Part shown: piece after piece, positions 36,173-43,379 of the stretch
Layout: the number at the start of each line of letters is the position of its first letter
How positions within the stretch are numbered: position 1 is the stretch's first letter
IMG/VR virus record: IMGVR_UViG_3300021233_000037
Coordinates: 1-46,018 of that record
Reading direction: 5' to 3' (one strand)
Source: a virus
DNA: 46,018 nucleotides
The notes under the pieces: model-generated
Told to the model about the DNA's origin: nothing
The model's input: the letters and a program-made list of their open reading frames with translations, nothing else
Database searches by the model: none
Position numbers and translations under genes: made by a program

Positions 36173-36744
36173 TTTGAATATCTTTCTTTAGCTTCTTGGG
36201 CTAACCTAGCCTTTTCTTGTTCTATTCTAATAGTGTCTCGCATTTCAAATACTTTAGAATAGAGAGCACCCATTTCAGGAGGTGCTTGATATACCATTGT
36301 CTCTCTAATTGTAACTTCTAAAGCAGCCATCTGATCTAATGCCATTACCCTATTTAAAGCTGCCTCCATGACATTCTGATTAGGGTCGTAAACATTTTTA
36401 CTTTGGGCTTCTTCTTTCCTTATCTTAGCAGCTAGTTCTTCTTGGAGTCTAAAGAATTCCGTAAGGTGCTTAACCACATCAGCCATGACTTGTGTTTCGT
36501 CAATATGATGTTTAACAGCCTTTCGTTTAACTGGCTTTGTGTTTTGTACAGTTGGCTTAGGTTTTGGTTTAAATAAGTTAAACAAAGGTGCAAGGAAACC
36601 ACCAACCTCTTTAGTGATTGATGCAACTTCATCATAGGTGTCTTTAGCTTCAACAAAAGATTCTTTGACTGTTTTGTAAAGCTCACAACCTTCTTTAATG
36701 GCTGCAACACAAGCGTTTGCAGCAAGGAGTATGCTGAGTGGTAT
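36061..36744 (-). CDS. membrane-anchored phage protein with apparent AUA start
   Basis: The product is about 227 aa if translation starts at ATA 36744. The frame directly follows the in-frame TGA of the previous gene and has no ATG, GTG or TTG until TTG 36585. Yet the 53 codons before that TTG read as a natural protein (LLAANACVAAIKEGCELYK). AGGAGG (36752-36757) lies 7 nt before ATA, ideal spacing. The middle is a charged helix, and a membrane segment covers about residues 203-225. Similar proteins with a LLAANxxV N-terminus are in my memory of aquatic phages, function unknown. Alternatives are TGA readthrough or a base error. Confidence 0.6.
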   Translation of the reverse strand: MPLSILLAANACVAAIKEGCELYKTVKESFVEAKDTYDEVASITKEVGGFLAPLFNLFKPKPKPTVQNTKPVKRKAVKHHIDETQVMADVVKHLTEFFRLQEELAAKIRKEEAQSKNVYDPNQNVMEAALNRVMALDQMAALEVTIRETMVYQAPPEMGALYSKVFEMRDTIRIEQEKARLAQEAKERYSKWQQRQTEQEIEILITITVAVLILAGYLHLWFLYLHK

Positions 36745-36747
36745 ATG

Positions 36748-36957
36748 TCAACCTCCTATTAAATGTTTTACAAATTCTGCTGCTGTACCCGGCCCAAGTA
36801 ATACACATAACATTACGCCATATAACAAATATTCAATCTTAGTCATTCTATTACTTCCATCTTGTAAACTACGTTCAATGGCAGCATAACGTTCAGCACA
36901 CACTTGTTCATGGCTATTTAGTCGTGCTTCTGTTTTAGTAATTAACTCGTCACTCAT
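36748..36957 (-). CDS. small single-span membrane protein, holin-like
   Basis: The product is 69 aa. An N-terminal charged helix (residues 3-35) and one membrane segment (about 41-60, IEYLLYGVMLCVLLGPG) resemble XhlA-like haemolysin/holin accessory proteins. It starts 8 nt inside the previous gene and ends one codon before the AUA-start frame, in the same reading frame. Confidence 0.6.
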   Translation of the reverse strand: MSDELITKTEARLNSHEQVCAERYAAIERSLQDGSNRMTKIEYLLYGVMLCVLLGPGTAAEFVKHLIGG

Positions 36958-37384
36958 TTACAGGCCAATCTTGTGTAGTTACAACAGTAATGAGGGAAGG
37001 TACATCAATACAAGCAGTGATGGCAGTTACTAATGTAGAACACTTAGTTACTACTGCCAAGCGATATGTTGTAATGTTTATTGGTACATCTACATTACGT
37101 TCTGTTTTACGAATTATCATCCAATCAGATGTAGCAAGTAGTTTATTAGCTGTATCTTTAACTTGTGTAATCCACTGCGTTTTAAGTTGATCTAAATCTT
37201 TAGGATTATCTACACCCCAATAAAAACGATCGTCATATGTAATTGTTACATCAGGTACTTCTGTAATTCCTACAGCGTTCTTTTCTTCAATGGAAGTAAG
37301 ACGTAGCCAGTTGGCTGGATAGTGTGTACCATCTATTGTAAATGGTGTATCAAGAGGCAACGTGTTGCCATTAAGTAAAAACAT
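36950..37384 (-). CDS. tail fibre-associated protein
   Basis: The product is 144 aa. The N-terminus MFLLNGNTLPLDTPF with YPANWLRL is of a type found beside fibre genes, often annotated as assembly chaperones. A helical region and a second helical segment follow. Directly after the adhesin gene. Role is inferred from position. Confidence 0.55.
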   Translation of the reverse strand: MFLLNGNTLPLDTPFTIDGTHYPANWLRLTSIEEKNAVGITEVPDVTITYDDRFYWGVDNPKDLDQLKTQWITQVKDTANKLLATSDWMIIRKTERNVDVPINITTYRLAVVTKCSTLVTAITACIDVPSLITVVTTQDWPVNE

Positions 37385-37387
37385 GTA

Positions 37388-39895
37388 TTACCTCGCTAAA
37401 GAGTTTTTAAAGGGATTTTCGGCAAAGGCGGCATAGAGCATTGATGTGCCATTTAATTCAATATTTGCTGACCTGATTTTGAAACCATTTGATAAGAAAT
37501 CAACAACAGTTGTCGTAGCTTCAGCATTGCTTAAATTTGGCGACAAATAGTTACCTGTTACATTTGCCAAATCTCTTGCGCTGTCAACAATATACCAACT
37601 TCCCGTTGAATCAAAACGCTTGACCATCAGCCATCGAGGTCTAAACCCAAGGAACACAAAAGGCCCGTCAGTGCTTGCATTGCCTGTGTAACTACCAAAT
37701 GCAGAGTAGCCAGCTACTGCGGCAAAGCAGTAGGCGACATAGGTGTTTGAGCTTGAATTATTTACACCACCAGCAATACCAATACTAAACACGCTTGATG
37801 TTGGGCTAGTATTATTCCAATAGTTAATGCTTGTTGATGTTGCATTTGTCAAATCAAGAAACACCGCACCAGTGTTTCCTATACTTGCATGATAAACAAC
37901 CCAATCACTCGCAAGGTTTCGAGCTTTAATAATTATCATTCTTGGCGCAACACCCAGCCCATGACCCACAGTAGCGTTTGCGCCTGTGCCTGTATAAGTC
38001 ACCACGCTAAAGCCAGCAGTGGGGTTTGCTCTTACTTGTGATGAGATTGTTCCGCTGGTATTGGTTACTGTGTTGCCACCAGCGTTCCATGCCCATCCAA
38101 CATAAGTCCGTGGAGTTGAAACACTGCCGTTATTAAAGTACACCTCACCAGACGCAGAGTTTGTGTCAACAATATCAAAACCTGTTGAATTAAAAACATA
38201 CGAGGCAGTAGTGCTTCCTAAAGCATCAGCACCTTCTGCTGCTGTTGCATTTGAGCGAAGCCATTTATTACCTGCATTGTCACCCCTAACTGAGTCCATC
38301 CAGTAATGACTTTCTGCATTGTCTCGGTTTTTACTCCAAACCAAATCTGGTTGAAAACCAAGTGCAATACTTTTTTGCCCTATAGTTGGATTAACAATAT
38401 CAGAAGACCAAGTTGCAGTATTAAAAAATAAGTTGCCCTTACTAATCGTAGGCGTAGGCAGGTTCTGCGTGTTCAGTGCTTTGAATCCTGTGGGTGGTGT
38501 ATAAGTGAATGGGCGTTGACCAAAGTTGGCCGTCCAGCTAGAGTTATAGCCAAAGTACGGAATCCATTGCTTAGTTGTTGCAACAGACGCATCGACAGCG
38601 CCAGTGCCAGCGGCAGGGTCGCCACTGTTCATCCATGTGCCATTCTTTCCAAACCAGATTTTTCCGTTCTTGTAGGCAACCATTACCACATCGTTGGCCG
38701 CATAAGATGTAAAAGTTCCTGCGCTACCTCCGGCGGTTCCGCTTGCTGTGTTGTAATAAACTCCAGTATTAGAAAGAACTGCTTTGTCTACAAACGCATA
38801 AGAAGCGCCGGGAGACGCACCAGTAGTAGTGGGGTCAACCATGCCAATATATGTCCGCACCGCATCCATTGATGTGCAGATACCTTCCCAATACCAACCA
38901 TCGGTGCTTCCAACTGGAAGCGCAATCGTGCTCCAAAAGTGCGTAGGGTTTGCAGAAGCGGCGGCAGATAGGTTGCCGTTGGACATAGTCGGAGTGTTGC
39001 CGCCGTTACTCTTGTCCAACGGATTGATAACCGCATAATTCCCCCGCCCATTACCACCATCGGCATAAGGCGTAGGCGAATCCAGCATGGAGTCATAGGT
39101 CACACCAGCAGTCACGCTGATGTTGTTAGGTGTCCAGTTGTTGCCGTTGCCTGAGTTGTCCTTGCCTATAGTGGTAGCAGTGTTGTTACTGTTGTCAGAA
39201 AAGTTTAGGTAGAAGCCGTTTGTGCCGTATGTACCAGTATAACGTTTAGGTTGCCATACGCCTGTTTGCGAATTGGTTTCACCAAATGATGAGGGTGTTA
39301 ATTGTTGACCATCAATCCAATACATTTCAGTAATGTATGTATCGCTGTAAACAGGGCCACCACCTTCATTATTTTTACCAATAAGGTGTTCTACAGCAGT
39401 ATTTAACCAAGTAATACTTACATTTTGATTTGGGTCAACGCCTGTGTATGAGGTAATCTCAACACCATTGATATATCCACGATACCTATTTGCCGCAGTT
39501 GCTTGTGTTGTATCAGCCGCTAAAATAATGTGATACCACGCAGAATTATCTCGAAAGTATGGCGCAAAAGTTCTATACCCACCTACAGTAGCCGCACCAC
39601 CACCATTGCACAAAATTTGTAATTTCAATGCAGTGCCATCAGAGCGAAGTTGAATAAATGAGTTGGAGGCATTTACTTGAGTGCCATTACCGCCATTCAA
39701 AAGTGTCAATTGTCCTGCTGTTTGTGATGTTGAGCCTATTTTTACCCAACAAGATAAAGTCATTTTTTGATTACTTGTTGGCGTAGCAAAAGTTCTGTTG
39801 AAATAAGCAGACGCACTTGAACGCAGACGCACACTGCGGCTGATTTGATAACCACCACCAGAGGGAGTAAAGAGTTCTTTTTTAGCTGATAACAT
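37388..39895 (-). CDS. tail fibre/adhesin with lectin-like and SPRY-like domains
   Basis: The product is 835 aa from ATG 39895, which overlaps the upstream stop (TAATG). An N-terminal concanavalin-like sandwich (MTLSCWVKIGS, YHIILAAD, about residues 35-190) is followed by GKDNSGNGNNWTPNN and a SPRY-like part (WYWEGICTSMDAVRTYIGMV). The C-terminal half is of Gly/Ser/Thr-rich beta repeats. It should bind host surface sugars. DNA around 38440-39230 is clearly more GC-rich than the flanks, and no palindrome copies occur, so recent exchange is likely. Confidence 0.8.
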   Translation of the reverse strand: MLSAKKELFTPSGGGYQISRSVRLRSSASAYFNRTFATPTSNQKMTLSCWVKIGSTSQTAGQLTLLNGGNGTQVNASNSFIQLRSDGTALKLQILCNGGGAATVGGYRTFAPYFRDNSAWYHIILAADTTQATAANRYRGYINGVEITSYTGVDPNQNVSITWLNTAVEHLIGKNNEGGGPVYSDTYITEMYWIDGQQLTPSSFGETNSQTGVWQPKRYTGTYGTNGFYLNFSDNSNNTATTIGKDNSGNGNNWTPNNISVTAGVTYDSMLDSPTPYADGGNGRGNYAVINPLDKSNGGNTPTMSNGNLSAAASANPTHFWSTIALPVGSTDGWYWEGICTSMDAVRTYIGMVDPTTTGASPGASYAFVDKAVLSNTGVYYNTASGTAGGSAGTFTSYAANDVVMVAYKNGKIWFGKNGTWMNSGDPAAGTGAVDASVATTKQWIPYFGYNSSWTANFGQRPFTYTPPTGFKALNTQNLPTPTISKGNLFFNTATWSSDIVNPTIGQKSIALGFQPDLVWSKNRDNAESHYWMDSVRGDNAGNKWLRSNATAAEGADALGSTTASYVFNSTGFDIVDTNSASGEVYFNNGSVSTPRTYVGWAWNAGGNTVTNTSGTISSQVRANPTAGFSVVTYTGTGANATVGHGLGVAPRMIIIKARNLASDWVVYHASIGNTGAVFLDLTNATSTSINYWNNTSPTSSVFSIGIAGGVNNSSSNTYVAYCFAAVAGYSAFGSYTGNASTDGPFVFLGFRPRWLMVKRFDSTGSWYIVDSARDLANVTGNYLSPNLSNAEATTTVVDFLSNGFKIRSANIELNGTSMLYAAFAENPFKNSLAR

Positions 39896-40749
39896 TATGC
39901 GAATGCCTGTGCTGCTGTGCCATACCAATTTGTACCATCAGAGAAGAATGTCAAAATATCCCATCTACTAGCTGTGGTTGTGAGGGTAGGTGCTGTGCCA
40001 TTAATGTATTTAACCCCTGTAAATGTACCTGTAAAGCTACCAGCACCAGTGGATACAATGAGGATGAAACTTTTACCAGCCGTAGCTGTAGGCATTGTGA
40101 AAGTACAATTGCCTGTCATTGTCACTGTCTGCACTGTACCATTGGTTAGGTCTAGGGTCTTACTTGTACCCGAGTTGCCTATGGCTACAACAGATTCCAG
40201 ATAGTTGGTAACTGTAGGGTTTGTGAGTGTTTTGTTGGTTAGGGCTTGAGAGTCTGATGTTCCAACCACTGTGCCAGCAGGGGCAGTCTTGGTAGCCCAT
40301 GTGTCTAGGTCAGCATCCCATCCTTGTACGTTAACACCAATGGCTAGACCTAAATTGGTACGTGCTGTAACTACAGATTGTAGGTCAGATAGGTTAGCAG
40401 ACTTCTGAGCATAAGCAGCAGGGTTAACTGATGCCACTGCTGCGGCTGCATCCACTGCACTTTGCTCAGCCAGAGAAGCTGACAAGGCTGCTGCATCTGC
40501 ACTAGCCGCTGCATTCCCTTCTTGCTCTAGCAACCAACCTTTAGTGACTGCATCCCCGTTATTCAAGGGGTCTGCAAGGTTGATGATTTTGTGACTATTC
40601 ATGTCTAGATCAACTTCCATGCCATTAGGCACTGTGCCATCTAGAGAGAGGGTATTTTCTAATGCAGCTTCAATTGCGTCAAAATTGGCATTTAGCGCAT
40701 CTATTGAGCCATATCTACTACCTATTGTCGATAATGTAAGTTTAGCCAT
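39895..40749 (-). CDS. tail fibre protein, virion-proximal
   Basis: The product is 284 aa. N-terminal helix, then IINLADPLNNGDAVTKGWL, a sequence common in phage fibres, an Ala-rich helical stalk (about residues 78-115) and repeated strands (TNKTLTNPTVTN) before a beta C-terminal domain. First gene of the leftward arm with ribosome site AAAGGA. Probably links the tail to the adhesin. Confidence 0.8.
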   Translation of the reverse strand: MAKLTLSTIGSRYGSIDALNANFDAIEAALENTLSLDGTVPNGMEVDLDMNSHKIINLADPLNNGDAVTKGWLLEQEGNAAASADAAALSASLAEQSAVDAAAAVASVNPAAYAQKSANLSDLQSVVTARTNLGLAIGVNVQGWDADLDTWATKTAPAGTVVGTSDSQALTNKTLTNPTVTNYLESVVAIGNSGTSKTLDLTNGTVQTVTMTGNCTFTMPTATAGKSFILIVSTGAGSFTGTFTGVKYINGTAPTLTTTASRWDILTFFSDGTNWYGTAAQAFA

Positions 40750-40935
40750 ATAATTCCTTTGTGTTACGAGCCGCTAGGCTTATTTGTTGAGTGGCTTAGT
40801 GGGGAATAATGGATAGACGTTACCCTAAGCAGGTAAAATAGCCCTTTTAAGAGGCCTAACGGCCCGTCTAGCTACCTACCCCTTACCCAAATGTTTTCCT
40901 AGCCTTCTACCCCCCTTAAAATCGTTTTAAACAAT

Positions 40936-40952
40936 GGTGGAGGGTGGGTGGG
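40936..40952 (+). other. G-rich tract, possible quadruplex
   Basis: GGTGGAGGGTGGGTGGG has several G-runs that could fold as a two-layer G-quadruplex. Another G-rich run lies on the minus strand at about 41030-41046. Function unknown. Confidence 0.3.
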
Positions 40953-41061
40953 TACAACCCATTTTAATAAAATATCTGAGGTAGTTAATTTTATGGAGAT
41001 AGTTTTAAGGTGTATTGCAAACTAAAACCAACCCCCCTACCCCCCTTAGTAGGGTCAACCA

Positions 41062-41077
41062 TAGAACTAAAGTTCTA
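41062..41077. promoter_or_regulatory. 16-bp palindrome, operator-like
   Basis: TAGAACT-AA-AGTTCTA is a perfect 7-2-7 inverted repeat on the edge of the AT-rich block. It could bind a dimeric regulator of leftward transcription. Confidence 0.4.
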
Positions 41078-41099
41078 AAAATTGAAGAAGAAGTACTGA

Positions 41100-41250
41100 A
41101 ATAGTACTACATTATACATATATATATAATATATAGTAATAGTATATATAGTTATAGTATATATAAGTATATTATACTTTACTATATAATATAACCCCGC
41201 TATATATATAGTTATATAATATATATTTATATAATATTACTAGTAACATC
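41100..41250. other. AT-rich block, candidate DNA unwinding element
   Basis: The block is nearly all A and T with many TATATA runs. ATATAGTTAT occurs three times, starting at 41146, 41206 and just after the block at 41251. It lies about 45 bp before the DnaA boxes, the arrangement of many bacterial origins. Confidence 0.6.
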
Positions 41251-41260
41251 ATATAGTTAT

Positions 41261-41275
41261 TGAGAATCATTCTCA
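41261..41275. promoter_or_regulatory. Fur-box-like palindrome
   Basis: TGAGAATCATTCTCA is a perfect 7-1-7 inverted repeat. It matches the Fur 7-1-7 consensus TGATAATNATTATCA except at one symmetric pair. It might let host iron status affect the phage, or be a site for another regulator. Confidence 0.45.
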
Positions 41276-41294
41276 TTTAGGTTAGCATTTATAC

Positions 41295-41314
41295 TTATCC
41301 ACAGGTTATCCACA
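41295..41314 (+). other. pair of DnaA boxes, putative origin
   Basis: Perfect TTATCCACA boxes begin at 41295 and 41306, in the same direction and 11 bp apart (one helical turn). They stand next to the AT-rich block. A replication origin using host DnaA is the simplest reading. Confidence 0.65.
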
Positions 41315-41436
41315 GCTGTATATCCATACAGTAGTACGTAGATATACAATTTACTCTAATATTATATACATGCACGTGCACGCACGTAGCAAATATTGTG
41401 CCATAATATCCCTTAAATCTACTAGGTTATTTTAGT

Positions 41437-41617
41437 TGTAAGGTTGGTGTAAGGTTGATCGTTTACATTTCAGTCATCGGTTAGCGCAGTGGTTCATTAC
41501 TAGTAACTAGCAGGGTTAATAGCCCTACAGTTGACAAGGTTTTAAATCACTGTTAATATCGGTGCTTAGGTTGATCGATCGGGGTTGACCTAGAGATTGT
41601 AAGTTTCATGTAAGGTT
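41437..41617 (+). repeat. TGTAAGGTT direct repeats (iteron-like)
   Basis: TGTAAGGTT starts at 41437, 41448 (11-bp step) and 41609. GGTTGATCG occurs at 41454 and 41569. The set flanks the promoter and could be iterons for a replication protein or operator sites. Confidence 0.5.
41531..41559 (+). promoter_or_regulatory. sigma70-like promoter for the rightward arm
   Basis: TTGACA (41531-41536), 17-bp spacer, TAATAT (41554-41559; four of six matches). The first box is perfect. A TTACTAGTAA copy ends 14 bp upstream of it (41507-41516). It would start the early transcript, with a leader of more than 400 nt. Confidence 0.65.
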
Positions 41618-41678
41618 TACGTGATACTATCAAGGCTCTAAACAAGTGTATGTTACCGCTACACTATAAAGAAAAGTA

Positions 41679-41890
41679 ACTCGCAAGCTTTGACCCTAGA
41701 TGGCGCGAATTCTAGGCGAGTGCGATAGGCGCAAATGAACCATAATAGGTAGAGAATCCATGCATATGTGACAGCTTGTAATATGCATGCCGGTGCGGTA
41801 GAGACGCTATCGGGCAGGGTATCCAACTGCGAGCATGCTATCTTCCCTTATGGTAGAGCTTGAATCCCGATGGCAAGGGAGATATGCAAG
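41679..41890 (+). ncRNA. structured leader RNA or ncRNA, unknown
   Basis: Several stems can form in the rightward transcript. Two nested stems pair 41679-41684 with 41716-41721 and 41696-41700 with 41711-41715. A perfect 9-bp stem pairs 41759-41767 with 41781-41789. Short stems lie at 41795-41814. A long interrupted stem joins 41833-41849 to 41875-41887. No open frame with a ribosome site covers it. It is not a clear tRNA. It may be a riboregulator, a packaging signal or a replication primer. Confidence 0.45.
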
Positions 41891-41983
41891 CACGAAAACT
41901 CTAGGGTTTTCTACAGTGTGTTACTAGTAGCATACTGTAATCAAGCCTTAGTAAATCAAATCAAACTGTCAAAGGAAATCATC

Positions 41984-42499
41984 ATGTCATACGCAAATGA
42001 ATTACGCACTGCATTGTCTACATCCAAGGATGCCAAGGACGCTAGCAGGAATGCAGGGGAAGGCATATGGGCAAATTATGTGCGGTCTATGTGCTATCCA
42101 ATAACACCACGTAATGCGGAGGAAGTAGATAGTCAACACAAATCACTGGTAGATAACCTGAATAATATCAGGGAATTATCCAAGGATGAGAAGAATAGTC
42201 TGCGGTCTGCTAAATGCGTGGTAAGCAAAGCCATTACTAATAACGTTGACGTGTGGCAACGCACGGATGATGGTGCGGTTAAGAATGACGACAATGGGCA
42301 TCCATTGCCTAAGGGTAAATCAGAATTGAACGAAGCTAAGTCTGACTTTGACCGCATGATGGCATTCATCGAACAAGCGGGTAAGAAGTATGACAGCGAC
42401 ACACGGGAACAATTCACCCGTGAGCAAATGTCTGCCATCGCTGATGCATATGCAGCACTGGCTCATCGCATGGTGGAAGACTACACTGCAACTAACTGA
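41984..42499 (+). CDS. hypothetical protein, first gene of the rightward arm
   Basis: The product is 171 aa from ATG 41984 with AAAGGA upstream. Upstream codons in frame overlap the structured leader and are not likely translated. Helical, charged, with no motif I know. As the first early gene it may act on the host. Confidence 0.7.
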   Translation: MSYANELRTALSTSKDAKDASRNAGEGIWANYVRSMCYPITPRNAEEVDSQHKSLVDNLNNIRELSKDEKNSLRSAKCVVSKAITNNVDVWQRTDDGAVKNDDNGHPLPKGKSELNEAKSDFDRMMAFIEQAGKKYDSDTREQFTREQMSAIADAYAALAHRMVEDYTATN

Positions 42500-42507
42500 G
42501 AGTGACT

Positions 42508-42525
42508 GCCCCTAGAAATAGGGGC
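42508..42525 (+). terminator. GAAA-tetraloop hairpin
   Basis: GCCCCTA pairs with TAGGGGC around a GAAA loop. No U-tract follows; a TTACTAGTAA copy begins 2 nt later (42528). It may stabilise or process the mRNA or partly terminate. Confidence 0.5.
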
Positions 42526-42555
42526 TGTTACTAGTAACACAATCAAGGGGATGTT

Positions 42556-42696
42556 ATGTACGTTATCTACTGGGAAGAAAACGATGAATTGCAAGCTGTA
42601 GAATTGACTACACTTGAAGCGGCACAATGGGTATGGGATGACTTGTACATGTCATGCAAAGCACTGCTATGTTTTAGACCACAAGGGGACAAATGA
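42556..42696 (+). CDS. short hypothetical protein
   Basis: The product is 46 aa with AAGGGG at good spacing before ATG 42556. Acidic with several Trp. Ends in ATGA overlap with the next gene. Not recognised. Confidence 0.55.
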   Translation: MYVIYWEENDELQAVELTTLEAAQWVWDDLYMSCKALLCFRPQGDK

Positions 42697-42857
42697 TGTA
42701 TACGTTATCTAACATGGTGTTATCTGTCGCTATCTCGCTGGTAATTGCCTATTGCATTAGTGTAGTGGGTGGCATGTATATTGCCCTTATGTTACTAGTA
42801 ATAGGTGGTTTTCTACTGGGTATGCAAGTATCAGAAGTTTTATCAAGGGGTAAATGA
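42693..42857 (+). CDS. small two-span membrane protein
   Basis: The product is 54 aa, with hydrophobic segments at about residues 8-27 and 29-45. AAGGGG upstream. Palindrome 42792-42801 is read Leu-Leu-Val within the second segment, as in the similar membrane peptide at 8883. Confidence 0.6.
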   Translation: MMYTLSNMVLSVAISLVIAYCISVVGGMYIALMLLVIGGFLLGMQVSEVLSRGK

Positions 42858-42858
42858 C

Positions 42859-43140
42859 ATGAGCATTCAACGTGTAGCACAGGCATTCATGCAGGGTAAA
42901 CCTGCTACATCACACAATAGCAAAACTGATGGACAAAGCTATTGGTTACATGGCAATAAGATTGCAGAGAAGGGTCACGGAGGGTCTGTCATCATTAATT
43001 GGTGCGGCTGGTATACCCGAACAACCGCTAATCACCTGAATCATATTGCAAAAACCTATGATGTATCCTATAGATTCAGTGCGAAGATAGCTAGAGATGA
43101 GAGCAAATCAACGGAGATAGTGTATGTTAGACACAATTGA
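42859..43140 (+). CDS. hypothetical protein
   Basis: The product is 93 aa from ATG 42859 with AAGGGG upstream; the frame is open further but lies in the previous gene. Segments SVIINWCGWYTRTTANHLNH look like a small globular domain. Contains the dispersed 18-mer found also at 301-318. Not recognised. Confidence 0.65.
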   Translation: MSIQRVAQAFMQGKPATSHNSKTDGQSYWLHGNKIAEKGHGGSVIINWCGWYTRTTANHLNHIAKTYDVSYRFSAKIARDESKSTEIVYVRHN

Positions 43141-43213
43141 TACTGTGGTAATATTCCTAGCCATAACATATGTGGGGTGGTTCTTTTGGGAGGTGTGGAA
43201 TGACAACGAATAG
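43124..43213 (+). CDS. 29-aa single-span membrane peptide
   Basis: GGAG precedes ATG 43124. Residues 7-23 are hydrophobic, followed by an acidic tail. It overlaps both neighbours. Small size makes it uncertain. Confidence 0.45.
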   Translation: MLDTIDTVVIFLAITYVGWFFWEVWNDNE

Positions 43214-43379
43214 AGTGAGGGAATTCAAAACAAATGAGGAAGCTGATGCAATTATGCATGAGATAGAAGAATTCTTTCAACGTACACCTAATGATGAGGT
43301 AGTAGAAAACTGGCTAGATAGCGAGTATCATCGTATATTCGTTACCTATATGTATCCTGACGTTACAAAGGTGAATTAA
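43200..43379 (+). CDS. small acidic protein
   Basis: The product is 59 aa from ATG 43200 with a strong GGGAGG site. The frame is open from 43170 but that ATG is inside the peptide gene. Charged helices. It overlaps the vWA gene by TAATG. Not recognised. Confidence 0.6.
   Translation: MTTNRVREFKTNEEADAIMHEIEEFFQRTPNDEVVENWLDSEYHRIFVTYMYPDVTKVN

Larger units (their letters stand above)
40750..41983. other. 1.2-kb non-coding hub: putative origin and divergent control region
   Basis: No convincing gene lies here. It separates the leftward and rightward arms. From left to right it has C-rich/G-rich runs and short palindromes (40800-41080), a 150-bp AT-rich block (41100-41250), a palindrome copy at 41237, a Fur-like palindrome (41261), two DnaA boxes (41295, 41306), TGTAAGGTT repeats, a second palindrome copy at 41507, a sigma70-like promoter (41531) and structured sequence (41679-41890). 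I could not place a convincing leftward promoter. Confidence 0.8.
302..42994. repeat. dispersed 12-mer GGTCTGTCATCA (five copies)
   Basis: Hand-scanned copies lie at about 301-312, 3712-3723, 11123-11134, 30446-30457 and 42983-42994, all written on the plus strand, although the gene at 30446 is on the minus strand. The copies at 301 and 42983 extend to 18 identical bases (ending CATTAATT). They are read in different frames, so protein similarity does not explain them. Confidence 0.7.

Noticed and set aside
36432-36725. 97-aa minus-strand reading frame
   Set aside because: It lies almost wholly over the AUA-start gene in another frame, starts at TTG, and its Leu/Lys/Thr content is typical of an antisense or shifted shadow.
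41102-41250. Micro-satellite or assembly artefact in the TATA-rich block
   Set aside because: The block is not a single perfect repeat and stands beside DnaA boxes, so an origin element is the better reading. Assembly length errors there remain possible.
41585-41616. Second promoter TTGACC...TAAGGT
   Set aside because: The spacing is 20 bp, too long for a usual sigma70 promoter; the pair at 41531-41559 is better.
41790-41880. Possible tRNA with a GCGGTAGAG-like D-arm and TTGAATC-like T-loop
   Set aside because: The acceptor stem has a mismatch, arm spacing is wrong, and no clean anticodon arm forms. I keep it only as part of the structured RNA.
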